NCBI GenBank assembly: GCA_905221605.1
Contig: CAJNDS010002753.1
Span: 260,001-292,166, forward strand
Source of the DNA: Symbiodinium natans
Taxonomy: Eukaryota > Sar > Dinophyceae > Suessiales > Symbiodiniaceae
Length of the DNA: 32,166 bases
Direction: 5' to 3'
Shown here: piece after piece, positions 1-10,285 of the stretch
How positions within the stretch are numbered: position 1 is the first letter of the stretch
Layout of the letters: every line of letters begins with the position of its first letter
Translations under genes and position numbers: made by a program
The notes under the pieces: generated by a model
What the model saw: the letters and a program-made list of their open reading frames with translations, nothing else
What the model was told of the DNA's origin: nothing
Databases searched by the model: none

Positions 1-330
1 GCATCGTTTCTGACGCAAGACCGTGATGTCTAGGAGATTTAGGGTTCGGAGGGCATGCGACCGGGCAACAGCCAGATTATTGCGTCATTGCTGAGGCAAG
101 ACTATGCTGTCCAGGGAATTCAGAGTCATGAGCCAGGACCTGACGACAGCCAGACTATTGCATCATTTCTGACGCAAGACCGTGATGTCTAGGGGGTTTA
201 GTGTTCGGAAGGCATGCGACAGGGCAGCAGCCAGATTATTGCATCATTGCTGAGGCAAGACCATGATACGCGGGAGCTGCGTATAGGTGAGCTCAGATCT
301 CGCTCAGAGGATTGAGAGTCACGCGCAATC
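1..330. repeat. Satellite A, left part of array
   Basis: Two divergent units of the roughly 200 bp satellite that fills much of 2866-6442. Recognisable blocks are CAGCCAGACTATTGCATCAT, GACGCAAGACCGTGATGTCT followed by AGGG and GTTTAG, and GGGAGCTGCG followed by a GTGAGCTCAGA-like block. The copies here differ more from one another than those to the right, as expected at an array edge. No coding potential is seen. Confidence 0.85.
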
Positions 331-444
331 TGGTGATGCACGACGACGATTCATGTGGTCTAGGCTCAGCAAGATTTCAAGACAATCGTTTTGAGGCAGG
401 CGGAAGGGCCAGGCCCAGTTCGCAGCCATTTTGAACGCTTGCAG

Positions 445-2014
445 ATGTTGGAACCGGAGAGTGACAGCGAGTCAGACGCAGAGCATGAACGGAAAGCTGG
501 CGGAGAGAGTAGCAGAACAACTCCGGCAAGCGGCTCGGACCGCTTTGAAGCAGATGTGGAGAGAATTCTGCAGGTTTTCGAGCGCGGGCAAGATGCTGTG
601 GCTGAACTAGCAGCTCTGCCGCACTACAGCCCGGAAGTGGATGAGACGTCCTTTGAACATCTGCGCGCGCGGCTTGTACATTTGGTCCGAGCGTTTGAGA
701 TGGATCGGCTCACCTCAGAAGATACCGTGCAAGTCCAGTACCCTTTGTGGCGTACAGGCTTCTACCCGCTGGCAGTGCTCTTCGAGTGCTGGAGTCGCAG
801 CACAGGCATCCCTGCGGTGTTCTACACCGACGCGTTTGCCAGCCTAGCTGGCAGCGTGCTGCACAAGGAAATCGGCGCTGACATCGCTGGCTTCACCACG
901 CGTAGCAGGTACTGGTGTTGTGGTACTGCGCAGCCTGGAGGTGGAAAAACGCCTGCGCTTGAACCGATGCTGCGCATGCTGCGCGCTTGCATGAACAAGT
1001 TACCCCACTTCGCGCCTGGCAGCCCAGCAGATGCGTTCCACATGGTGGAGCCGATGACGCACGCGGCGGCCATCGCGAAGTTTCGCGACACAGATGGGTA
1101 CGGGCTCATCGCTGCTGGTGAAGGCGGGCCCATGTTGTGTCCTGGCCTAGCAATGGCACGTGGACGCAAAACACGCGCATCAACCTCCAGCGCTTGCTGA
1201 ACGCCGCTCAAGGCGGAGGCGTGACGTGGGAAACCGTCTTCGATCGAAAAGATCGCAAAGCGGCGAGCGTGGAAGCCATTGGAGGTGCGGACAAGGCCGG
1301 CCAATGCGAGTGTACCAATGTGACGCTCGCACTTTTCCAACAGCTGTCTGTTTTTCGCAACTGGCGTCCGATCTGCATTTAGTCTTCTTGTTTTGTTGTT
1401 GGTCGGACAAACTTGTGAAGTATTTGAAGCTGTAACGCGTCGGAATCGGAGTCGGAGGTGAGCTCAAATCCAGCCTCGGCCTCGCGCAGCGCTTCGTCTT
1501 TTCCTTCGGGGCAGTTCGGCAACCTGGCAAGCCGCAATGGCAGCAGTTCGAAGACACTGTCGTTCGGCCAATTCTCGAAGGCATTTTCAGCGTGTTGCTT
1601 CAACATCTGGGCCCCAAGACCGCCTTGCACGAAGCATCTGCGCAGAGAACATGGCGCTTGATGGGAAACCTCCGAGACGAGGTGCATCAGTACCGTCTCG
1701 CTGCTTTCGACTGCAACAAGTCTACGCACTTTGGTGAGGTCTTCGCAAGCGGCTTGAACAAAAGTGTGTACTGGGTAGGTGCCACGGCGACCTTATGCTG
1801 CATTCTACAGGAGGCTTGGCCATCCGTGGTACGCGCTCGGCAGGAGCTCGTGAGGTGGACTGGCGCAATATCAGTGTCTTCTTTGAAGCAGGCCATGATT
1901 CTTTTTCAGGAACGGTACCTTTTCGGCCTGGCGACCTTGGACGTGGAAACGCGACGGCTGCAGAATAAGAAATCGCCTAGCTTTCCAGAAAGTCAGAATC
2001 AGGCGGGCGCGTAG
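445..2014 (+). pseudogene. DUF3987-like P-loop ATPase (primase-helicase-like), frame-disrupted
   Basis: The frame opens after the stop at 361-363; the first ATG is at 445. An acidic, Ser/Glu-rich leader precedes a region resembling DUF3987 proteins, a P-loop family common in phages and mobile DNA. Visible features are a Walker A-type motif AQPGGGKT (Lys at about 946-948), then a THAAAIAKF...GYGLIAAGEGG stretch where family members usually have a Walker B-like acidic pair (here GE). The frame breaks near 1137: the protein continues in the +2-shifted frame (TRINLQRLLNAAQGG, then ALFQQLSVFRNW), consistent with an extra TG at about 1134-1140. A second frame change lies near 1366-1451 and may be an intron. 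The third segment, 1452-2014, reads LGLAQRFVFSFGAVRQPG onward to a stop at 2012-2014. It is either a recent pseudogene or a gene with an assembly error. Family assignment rests on motif recall, not a search. Confidence 0.6.
1366..1451 (+). other. Possible 86-bp GT-AG intron in the DUF3987-like gene
   Basis: The frame ending FRNW-R at 1365 hits a stop at 1380-1382, and the next coding frame is blocked by TAA at 1433-1435. Removing 1366-1451 (starts GTCCGATC, ends CGGAG) joins FRNW to LGGELKSSLGLAQRF in one frame. It lacks introner ends. Other donor and acceptor choices exist, and a decayed insertion is the alternative. Confidence 0.35.
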
Positions 2015-2211
2015 CATGTGAAGCGTGTTTGACAATCAGAAGCATAGGTGTGATAATCTGAGTCGACGCCTGACAGGCCACCCTACTAGCCCGGCAGATT
2101 CTTGCGGCTTTTCCGGGCACCTCGTGGAAGAGGCAGTGGTGTCAACGACTTGGAGCACCCTTACGAGATCTGGAAAGCGATGATGTTGCCCGGTCATGCG
2201 TTTCCTTGCAG

Positions 2212-2600
2212 GCGTATGAAGACGCTGTCCGCGTTCTGGAGCTGCACGGGCTTGGGACCTCAACCTATGACAAGGAGAAGGATGTGTCTGGGTTCATGAC
2301 GCGCAAGCTCTACGAACTATCTGCAGCAGCTCGAGAGTTCTTGGCCTCCTTGCGAGTGCCTTCGTGGTTTTTCGCGCTCGACGGGAACGCGGCGTGTCTG
2401 GCGGACAGTGCTAGACCAGGCAATCCGCCGGGCAATCCGCCGGACAGCAAGGGCGGGGACAAGGATGGCCAGGAGGACAAGGAGGATGGCAAGGACAGCA
2501 AGGACGACAAGGACGGCAAGGACGACAAGAAGGATGGCAAGGAGAACAAGAAGGACGGCAGCGAGGGCTGCGCCCCCCCCAACCCCCGCGCTTTTTTTTG
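2212..2600 (+). CDS. Possible 3' exon with acidic/basic repeat tail (partial)
   Basis: A pyrimidine-rich tract ending TTTCCTTGCAG (to 2211) precedes an open frame reading AYEDAVRVLELHGLG, then SGFMTRKLYELSAAAREFL and VPSWFFALDGNAA, followed by a low-complexity Lys/Asp/Gly tail from about 2450. The composition up to 2400 looks coding. It lies about 200 bp past the stop of the DUF3987-like gene, so it could be that gene's last exon, after an intron covering about 2000-2211. The frame stays open to 2850, but from about 2566 it reads through the C-rich hairpin repeat, so the original C-terminus appears to have been overwritten by repeat DNA. I do not recognise a domain. Confidence 0.4.
2450..2566 (+). 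repeat. GACAAGGA-type minisatellite coding Lys/Asp
   Basis: About a dozen imperfect 9-15 bp units around GACAAGGA and GGCAAGGAC encode a tail of KDGK and DDKKDGK-type residues on the plus strand. All length changes are multiples of three, so the frame stays open. It abuts the first C-rich hairpin repeat. Confidence 0.75.
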
Positions 2601-2865
2601 CCGTGCAGAGCGTGCTTCAGTTGAGAAAAAAACATCGTGTGAGCATTGTGTTTGTAGATGGGGGGGGCTGCGCCCCCCCCAACCCCCCCGCTTTTTTTTT
2701 AGCCGTGCAGAGCGCGCTTCAAAGCCCAAGAAACTTGTTGACACCCATCATGTGAGCAGGGTGTTTGCAAGTGGGGGGGGCTGCACCCCCAGCCCCCCCG
2801 CTTCTTTTAAGCCGTACCAAGCGTGCTGCAAAGCCCAAGAAACTAGTTGAGAAAAAAAGCATCGT
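2567..2865. repeat. C-rich hairpin repeat, cluster 1
   Basis: About three units of roughly 105 bp. Each contains a G-run, CTGCG and a C-run (able to form a hairpin), then AACCCCC, GCTTTTTTTT, GCCGTGCAGAGCG, and CTTCAAAGCCCAAGAAACT. Two subtypes alternate: one ends ACTAGTTGAGAAAAAAA and CATCG, the other ACTTGTTGACACCCATCATG. Open frames across it (GG.RPPQPPRFFF-like) come from the repeat and are not genes. Confidence 0.85.
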
Positions 2866-3720
2866 TTCGACAGCCAGACTATAGCATCTTTCTGACGCAA
2901 GACCGTGATGTCTAGGGGGTTTAGGGTCGGAAGGCATGCGACCGGGCAACAGCCAGATTATTTATTATTGCATCACTATTGCATCATTGCTGAGGCAAGA
3001 CCATGATGTCTAGGGTTCAGGCTAGCATGCTCATGGGAGCTGCAAGTAGGCGAGCTCAGAACGCAGAGTCATGAGCAAGGACCTGACGACAGCCAGACTA
3101 TGGCATCGTTTCTGACGCAAGACCGTGATGTCTAGGGGTTTAGGGTTCGGAAGGCGTGCCAGATTATTGCGTCATTGCTGAGGCAAGACCATGATGTCTA
3201 GGGTGTAGGTTTAGGTTTGGGAAGCATGCTCACGGGAGCTGCGAGTAGGTGAGGTCAGAACGCAGAGTCATGAGCAAGGACCTGACGACAGCCAGACTAT
3301 TGCATCATTTCTGGCGCAAGGCCGTGATGTCTAGGGGGTTTAGGTTTCGGAGGCGTGCGACCGGGCAACAGCCAGATTATTGGCAAGACCATGATGTCTA
3401 GGGTGTAGGTTTAGGGTTGGGAAGGATGCTCACGGGAGCTGCGAGTAGGTGAGATCAGAACGCAGAGTCATGAGCAAGGGCCTGACGACAGCCAGACTAT
3501 GGCATCGTTTCTGACACAAGACCGTGATGTCTAGGGGGTTTAGGGGTCGGAAGGCATGCCAGATTATTGCGTCATGATTGAGGCAAGACCATGATAGGGT
3601 TTAGGTTTAGGTTTGGGAAGCATGCTCACGGGAGCTGCGAGTAGGTGAGGTCAGAACGCAGAGTCATGAGCAAGGACCTGACGACAGCCAGACTATTGCA
3701 TCATTTCTGGCGCAAGACCG
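2866..3720. repeat. Satellite A array, block 2
   Basis: About four units with CCTGACGACAGCCAGACTAT recurring at about 3081, 3281, 3481 and 3677, a period near 200 bp. Each unit is an internal dimer: CAGCCAGACTATTGCATCAT...GACCGTGATGTCTAGG in the first half, and CAGCCAGATTATTGCGTCAT...GACCATGATGTCTAGG in the second. TTTAGG-type motifs follow each TGTCTAGG. Confidence 0.9.
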
Positions 3721-4110
3721 TGAGAGCGCGCTTCAAAGCCCAAGAAACTTGTTGACGCCCATCATGTGAGCAGGGTGTTTGCAAGTGGGGGGGGGCTGCG
3801 CCCCCCCCCAACCCCCCCGCTTCTTTTAGGCCGTACCAAGCGTGCTTCAAAGCCCAAGAAACTAGTTGAGAAAAAAAAAACATCGTGTGAGCATTGTGTT
3901 TGCCGGGGGGGGCTGCGCCCCCCCCCCCCGCGCTTTTTTTTTGCCGTGCAGAGCGTGCTTCAAAGCCCAAGAAACTTGTTGACACCCATCATGTGAGCAG
4001 GGTGTTTGCAAGTGGGGGGGGGCTGCACCCCCAGCCCCCCCCGCTTCTTTTAAGCCGTACCAAGCGTGCTTCAAAGCCCAAGAAACTAGTTGAGAAAAAA
4101 AACATCGTTT
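3721..4110. repeat. C-rich hairpin repeat, cluster 2
   Basis: About three to four units of the C-rich family, in the same alternating subtype order as cluster 1. Junctions with satellite A are abrupt: GACCGTGA runs into GAGCGCGCTTC at about 3721, and AAACATCGTTTTGACAGCC leaves it at about 4103-4117. The same left junction recurs at about 4901, which marks a higher-order unit. Confidence 0.85.
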
Positions 4111-4902
4111 TGACAGCCAGACTATAGCATCCTTTCTGACGCAAGACCGTGATGTCTAGGGGGTTTAGGGTCGGAAGGCATGCGACCGGGCAACAGCCAG
4201 ATTATTGATTATTGCATCACTATTGCATCATTGCTGAGGCAAGACCATGATGTCTAGGTTTCAGGCTAGCATGCTCACGGGAGCTGCAAGTAGGCGAGCT
4301 CAGAACGCAGAGTCATGAGCAAGGACCTGACGACAGCCAGACTATGGCATCGTTTCTGACACAAGACCGTGATGTCTAGGGGGTTTAGGGTTCGGAGGGC
4401 ATGCCAGATTATTGCGTCATTATTGAGGCAAGACCATGATGTCTAGGGTTTAGGTTTAGGTTTGGGAAGCATGCTCACGGGAGCTGCGAGTAGGTGAGGT
4501 CAGAACGCAGAGTCATGAGCAAGGACCTGACGACAGCCAGACTATTGCATCATTTCTGGCGCAAGACCGTGATGTCTAGGGGGTTTAGGTTTCGGAGGCG
4601 TGCGACCGGGCAACAGCCAGATTATTGGCAAGACCATGATGTCTAGGGTGTAGGTTTAGGGTTGGGAAGGATGCTCACGGGAGCTGCGAGTAGGTGAGGT
4701 CAGAACGCAGGGTCATGAGCAAGGACCTGACGACAGCCAGACTATTGCATCATTTCTGACGCAAGACCGTGATGTCTAGGGGTTTAGGGTTCGGAAGGCG
4801 TGCGACCGGGCAACAGCCAGATTATTGCGTCATTGCTGAGGCAAGACCATGATGTCTAGACGACAGCCAGACTATTGCATCATTTCTGGCGCAAGACCGT
4901 GA
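4111..4902. repeat. Satellite A array, block 3
   Basis: Near-copy of block 2 (for example ATTATTGATTATTGCATCAC at the same relative place). The cluster exit, CAGCCAGACTATAGCATC, falls at 2871, 4114 and 5312, giving higher-order spacings of 1243 and 1198 bp. Confidence 0.9.
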
Positions 4903-5310
4903 GAGCGCGCTTCAAAGCCCAAGAAACTTGTTGACGCCCATCATGTGAGCAGGGGGTTTGCAAGTGGAGGGGGGCTGCGCCCCCCCCCAACCCCCCCCCA
5001 ACCCCCCCTCGCTTCTTTTAGGCCGTACCAAAGCGTGCTTCAAAGCCCAAGAAACTAGTTGAGAAAAAGACATCGTGTGAGCATTGTGTTTGCAGATGGG
5101 GGGGGCTGCGCCCCCCCCAACCCCCCCGCTTTTTTTTTAGCCGTGCAAAGCGCGCTTCAAAGCCCAAGAAACTTGTTGACACCCATCATGTGAGCAGGGT
5201 GTTTGCAAGTGGGGGGGGGCTGCACCCCCAGCCCCCCCCGCTTCTTTTAAGCCGTACCAAGCGTGCTTCAAAGCCCAAGAAACTAGTTGAAAAAAAAAAA
5301 CATCGTTTCG
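4903..5310. repeat. C-rich hairpin repeat, cluster 3
   Basis: Same organisation as cluster 2, with an extra C-run duplication at about 4979-5009. It is flanked by the same junction sequences. Confidence 0.85.
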
Positions 5311-6442
5311 ACAGCCAGACTATAGCATCCTTTCTGACGCAAGACCGTGATGTCTAGGGGGTTTAGGGTCGGAAGGCATGCGACCGGGCAACAGCCAGAT
5401 TATTGATTATTGCATCACTATTGCATCATTGCTGAGGCAAGACCATGATGTCTAGGGTTCAGGCTAGCATGCTCACGGGAGCTGCAAGTAGGCGAGCTCA
5501 GAACGCAGAGTCATGAGCAAGGACCTGACGACAGCCAGACTATGGCATCGTTTCTGACACAAGACCGTGATGTCTAGGGGGTTTAGGGTTCGGAAGGCAT
5601 GCCAGATTATTGCGTCATTATTGAGGCAAGACCATGATGTCTAGGGTTTAGGTTTAGGTTTGGGAAGCATGCTCACGGGAGCTGCGAGTAGGTGAGGTCA
5701 GAACGCAGAGTCATGAGCAAGGACCTGACGACAGCCAGACTATTGCATCATTTCTGGCGCAAGACCGTGATGTCTAGGGGGTTTAGGTTTCGGAGGCGTG
5801 CGACCGGGCAACAGCCAGATTATTGGCAAGACCATGATGTCTAGGGTGTAGGTTTAGGGTTGGGAAGGATGCTCACGGGAGCTGCGAGTAGGTGAGGTCA
5901 GAACGCAGGGTCATGAGCAAGGACCTGACGACAGCCAGACTATTGCATCATTTCTGACGCAAGACCGTGATGTCTAGGGGTTTAGGGTTCGGAAGGCATG
6001 CGACCGGGCAACAGCCAGATTATTGCGTCATTGCTGAGGCAAGACCATGATGTCTAGGGTTTAGGCTTATTAGGGTTTGGGAAGCATGCTCACGGGAGCT
6101 GCGAGTAGGTGAGCTCAGAACGCAGAGTCATGAGCAAGGACCTGACGACAGCCAGACTATGGCATCGTTTCTGACACAAGACCGTGATGTCTAGGGGGTT
6201 TAGGGTTCGGAAGGCATGCCAGATTATTGCGTCATTATTGAGGCAAGACCATGATGTCTAGGGTTTAGGTTTAGGTTTGGGAAGCATGCTCACGGGAGCT
6301 GCGAGTAGGTGAGGTCAGAACGCAGAGTCATGAGCAAGGACCTGACGACAGCCAGACTATTGCATCATTTCTGGCGCAAGACCGTGATGTCTAGGGGGTT
6401 TAGGTTTCGGAGGCGTGCGACCGGGCAACAGCCAGATTATTG
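5311..6442. repeat. Satellite A array, block 4
   Basis: About five to six units, one more than earlier blocks, so the higher-order period lengthens here. It ends abruptly at about 6442 inside a CAGCCAGATTATTG block, where the C-rich family resumes. Confidence 0.9.
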
Positions 6443-6733
6443 AGTCCCCGCCGCTTCTTTTAAGCCGTACCAAGCTTGCTTCAAAGCCCAAGAAACTAGT
6501 TGAGAGAAAAAAAAACATCGTGTGAGCAATGTGTTTGCAAATGGGGGGGGGCTGCGCCCCCCCCAACCCCCGCGCTTTTTTTTTGGCCGCGCAGTTGAAG
6601 CCCATCACATTGCGTTTGCAAATGGGGGGGGGGGGGGGCTGGGGCTGCGCCCCCCCCAACCCTCCCGCTTTTTTTCAAGCCGTGCAGAGCGCGCTTCAAA
6701 GCCCAAGAACTTGTTGACACCCATCATGTGAGC
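6443..6733. repeat. C-rich hairpin repeat, cluster 4
   Basis: Last cluster of the C-rich family, truncated at both ends and carrying the longest G-run of the family (about 6624-6638). After ACACCCATCATGTGAGC the sequence changes abruptly to AT-rich DNA. No gene is present. Confidence 0.8.
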
Positions 6734-7290
6734 GTATGAATAATATGAAAACATAGAGGGAATGCAGCTTTTTACAAGGAAAAGCAAGAAAACACACCAT
6801 AAAGATAGTTAATATTACGAAACGTAGTATGAATCCCATGAAAATATGGACGGAATGTAGCTTTTGCCTACGAAAAACCAAGAAAAATCACAAAAGAAGC
6901 ATTAATAAGAAATCTGACGAAAAGTAGTATGAATCCGATGAAAATATAGAGGGAATGATAGAAACCAAGAAACGAACCAAATAGGGTTTTCCCTAGGAAA
7001 AAGAAGGAAAAGCAACGTACGCTATTACGTTTGACGAAATCCGTCCAAAATGTCAGCAGAATAGGGTTTCCTTAGGAAAAACCAACGAAAACCTCAAGGA
7101 AATGACACCCTAGGAAAAACCAAGGAATACCTAAAGGAAATGACAGGAAATCCGTTTAAGATCTAAAAGAAATACGGTTTTCCCTATGGAAAACCAACGA
7201 AAACCTAAGGGAAATGACAGAAAATCCGTCCAAAATGTAAGGAAAGTAGGGTTTTTCCTAGAGAAAACCAAGAAAATCGATAAAAAAAAG
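6734..7290. repeat. AT-rich degenerate repeat around TTCCTAGGAAAA
   Basis: Loose units of 60-90 bp recur: GAAAATATAGAGGGAATG, then TAGCTTTTGCCTACGAAAAA and CCAAGAAAA. Later units centre on a near-palindrome such as GGTTTTCCCTAGGAAAAA and on CCAACGAAAACCTAA plus GGAAATGACA. Open frames here are short and low-complexity. No gene is seen. Confidence 0.7.
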
Positions 7291-7790
7291 ACCCCCCAAA
7301 ACAAAAGACCCCAAAGCGCCCTAAGCCCGAAACGTAACGGTAGAGGTCTCTCCATGGACCCTAAACCTGGCCATAACACCGAAACTCAACCTGTAAGCCT
7401 TAAGCCTAAGCACAGCTATGAGACCCAGCCTGGCCTCATCCCCAAATGACTCCAATCCCCCTGAAGTAAACATGTGCAGCACTAAAGTCAGCCCGGGCGC
7501 GAAAAAAGCCCCAGACCCAGCCCAGGGCAGTCCGGACAGGGTGCGAAAAAAACCCAAATCCTGAACAGGGTGCCAAGGGAGCCAATTCGGGGTGTAAAAA
7601 AAGCCCTGCCCAACCCTAAACCCTAAACCCTGAACCTAAACCCCAAACCCCAAACCCTAAACCCTAAACCCGTTAAGGGGCATTGGCTGGTTTCTGGAGT
7701 TTTCGAGGAGCCCCTGGGATCCCAAGGCAGCCAGAAGAACCCTAAACCCTAAACCCTAAGCCCTAAACCCTAAACCCACGGGGGGGGGGG
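7291..7790. repeat. Spacer with short CCCTAAA tracts
   Basis: Low-complexity spacer holding degenerate CCCTAAA-type tracts at about 7611-7672 and 7738-7778, separated by unique-looking sequence. A GCAGTCCGG/CAGGGTGC-like motif with GAAAAAA recurs at about 7498-7610. No coding region is supported. Confidence 0.7.
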
Positions 7791-7796
7791 GCCCTT

Positions 7797-8048
7797 ATGT
7801 ATGTATGTATGTATGTATGTATGTATGTATGTATGTATGTATGTATGTATGTGTATATGTGTATATGTGTATATGTACATATGTACATATGTACATATGC
7901 ACATATGTATATATGTATATATGTATATATGTAGATATGTATATATGCATATATGTAGATATGTATATATGTATATATGTGTATATGTATATATATATAT
8001 ATACACATATATACGTATATAGATGTGTATATACATATGCATATACAC

Positions 8049-8116
<68 letters not shown>

Positions 8117-8220
8117 TATATATATATATACATTATTTATTTATTTGTTTTTGTATAATATGTGTTTCTATATATATATATACATACATACATATATACA
8201 TGTGTATATATATATGCTCA
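7797..8220. repeat. ATGT to ATAC microsatellite block
   Basis: Pure ATGT repeats (about 7797-7850) grade into GTATATGT and ACATATGT mixtures, then into TATACA repeats and TA runs (8040-8130), with a short TTATTTATTTG interruption. Tyr/Ile/Cys-rich open frames on both strands are artefacts of the repeat. Confidence 0.95.
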
Positions 8221-8222
8221 CA

Positions 8223-8245
8223 CCCCCCCCCCCCCCCCCCCCCCC
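8223..8245 (+). repeat. Poly-C tract (23 C)
   Basis: Uninterrupted run of 23 C directly after the microsatellite. The opposite strand is a G-run that could form quadruplexes, and its length is likely unstable in sequencing. Confidence 0.95.
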
Positions 8246-8254
8246 ATGACCCAC

Positions 8255-9770
8255 CGTGAGGCCGTGTCGGAGTAAGAAATCCACATTTAGTCATAGGTAT
8301 GAATTTAATTAGAACCCTATTAATTGGATGCAAACCCTATGAAAATTAATACGAATTCTATTAAAATTTATAAGACTCTTATTGAGACGAATAGGAATCT
8401 TATTGAATAAATAGGGAAAATGACTTGGAATCATATTTGAGTCATAGGAACTCTCTATCAAACGCCATGGGAATGCTATGAAAATGTAGAAAAATCAATA
8501 GGGCCCCCCATGAAGAACAGTAGGAAGCCTGTGAAAATGAAAAGGGACCCTTTATGAATTCACGGGAATGTGGGAATTCTATTCAATCCAAATAGGAATC
8601 CTTTTAATATGTTTCTTAATCTTGTTATGATGAATTAGAATCCTATTCAAATTATGAGGAACCCCACTAAAATTCATAAGAACCCTTTTACAAATTAAGA
8701 GGAATCTTTTAATTGGAGAGGGTCCCACCATCAATAGGAATTTATAAGCAACACCACTGGGAACCACAAGAACCCTATTGCAAATTAATAGGAATCCTTT
8801 GAAAATGAAGAGAAATCCTACTAAAATTAATAGGAACCAATAAGAATCCCATAAAATAAATGTGGTTCGGATTTCTCTGCTTCCTGTTAGAATTAATGTA
8901 ATTTTGGCTCCAAAACCATCTTTCTACGAAGCATAAGAACCCTATTGCAAATTAATAGGAATCCTTATAAAACGAAGAGAAATCCTACTAAAATTAGCAG
9001 GAACCAATAGGAATCCTAAAACAGAAGTATGAGTCCTTTTCATTTTCAGAGGGACCCCTATTACTGAAACTAAAAGAAACCACTTTAAAATGATTGAGAA
9101 CCTTGCCGAAATTCATAAGAACCCTATTTAAACAGCATTAGGAATCCTGCTACATTGATTAAGAACCCTATGAAAACTCATAAGAATATTGTGAAGTGGT
9201 AGAGGAGTCCTATTAAGATGGTTAGGAACCCGTTGATGTTAATCGGAATTTATGAGGAACCCCAGTAAAATTCATAAGAACCCTATTACAAATTGATAGG
9301 AATCCTTTTAAAATGAAGAGGAATCCTACTAAAATAAATAGGAACCAATAGGAATCCTACAAAATTCAATGTGGTTCCTTTCAAAATATCTAGGCTTCCC
9401 GTTACTTAACGTGATTCCTATTAGAATTAATAGGACGAGGAATGCTTCAAATTTCTAAGAATACCATTAAAATTTCTCGGAGACTCACTACAATGGATAG
9501 GCACCAATATGAATCTTGAAAAAGAAGTATGGGCCCTTTTTAATTTCAGAGGAACCCTATTGGCATTAAAAGAACCACTTTAAAATGATTAAGAACCTTG
9601 TTGAAATGCATAAGAACCCTATTGAAAAGTATTAGGAATCCTATGACGTTGAATAAGAACCCTCTGAAAGTTCATAAGAATATAAGTAAAATGAAAAGAA
9701 GTCCGATAAAGATGGTTGGGGACCCTTTAACATTAATAGGAATAGGAATGCTATTGCTGACATTAATATA
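8255..9770. repeat. AT-rich AATAGGAATCCT repeat region
   Basis: About 1.5 kb of degenerate units of 25-60 bp combining AATAGGAATCCT, TAAAATTAATAGGAACC, CATAAGAACCCTATT and AAAATGAAGAG. Long segments near 8780-8860, 8945-9010 and 9275-9355 are near-copies of each other, showing a larger unit of 150-350 bp. No open frame of note. Confidence 0.8.
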
Positions 9771-9904
9771 ACACTGACCAAAACCAACCTTCTCCCGCTG
9801 AAAGAAAGAGCCTCCAAGCATGCTGACACGTCCTGCTTCGAAAGAAAACCGTCCACTGGACAGCTACATGTGGAGCTGAACGGTTCTGGCCCGAGAGAGG
9901 TACG

Positions 9905-10285
9905 AGGCACCATCTTTTTTAGAGAATGGGGGTGGTTTTGAAAAAGATGCTTTTTTTGTTTTGCCTCGTAAAAGATGTTGCACTGAAAAACCAACTTTTC
10001 CCTCGCAAAAAGATGGTTTTGGCTTGGTCTGCCTCAGGAAAACCATCCTTTTACGAGGGAAAAGTTGGTTTTTCTATGAAAAACCATCCTGTACGAGGCA
10101 AAACCAAAAAAACAAAAAAAACTATCTTTTTTGGAGAATGGGGAGGGGATTTTGAAAAAGATGTGTTTTTTTTTGGTTTTTGCCTCGTAAAAGATGGTTT
10201 TGCACTGAAAAAGCAAAACCAAAAAAAACATCTTTTTCAACATCCCCTCCCCATTCTCTGAAAAAGATGGTTTTTTGGTTTTTTG
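9905..10285. repeat. Snap-back cluster of inverted TTTTACGAGG repeats
   Basis: GCCTCGTAAAAGATG (about 9962 and 10181) and its complement CATCC/TTTTACGAGG (about 10046-10060) alternate, as do GAATGGGGAGGGGAT (about 10136) and CATCCCCTCCCCATTC (about 10242). Runs such as CACTGAAAAACCAACTTTTC face their complements about 60 bp away. The block is a nest of overlapping inverted repeats with A/T runs. Open frames through it are not genes. Confidence 0.75.

Noticed and set aside
423-433. AGCCATTTTG resembling the dinoflagellate spliced leader core
   Set aside because: Only about 12 of the first 14 bases agree, the rest does not, and it lies inside a continuous coding-like frame; most likely chance.
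822-1340. 172-codon minus-strand frame opposite the DUF3987-like gene
   Set aside because: The plus-strand frame carries the recognisable motifs; the antisense frame is a compositional shadow.
2310-4127. Frames rich in GGGLRPPQPP or APPNPPAFF
   Set aside because: They translate the C-rich hairpin repeat and recur with each unit.
2866-6442. Regular repeats as a possible CRISPR array
   Set aside because: Units are about 200 bp, contiguous and similar throughout, with no short unique spacers and no cas genes.
7763-8259. Long Tyr/Ile/Cys-rich open frames on both strands
   Set aside because: They follow directly from ATGT/TATA microsatellite periodicity and have no protein character.
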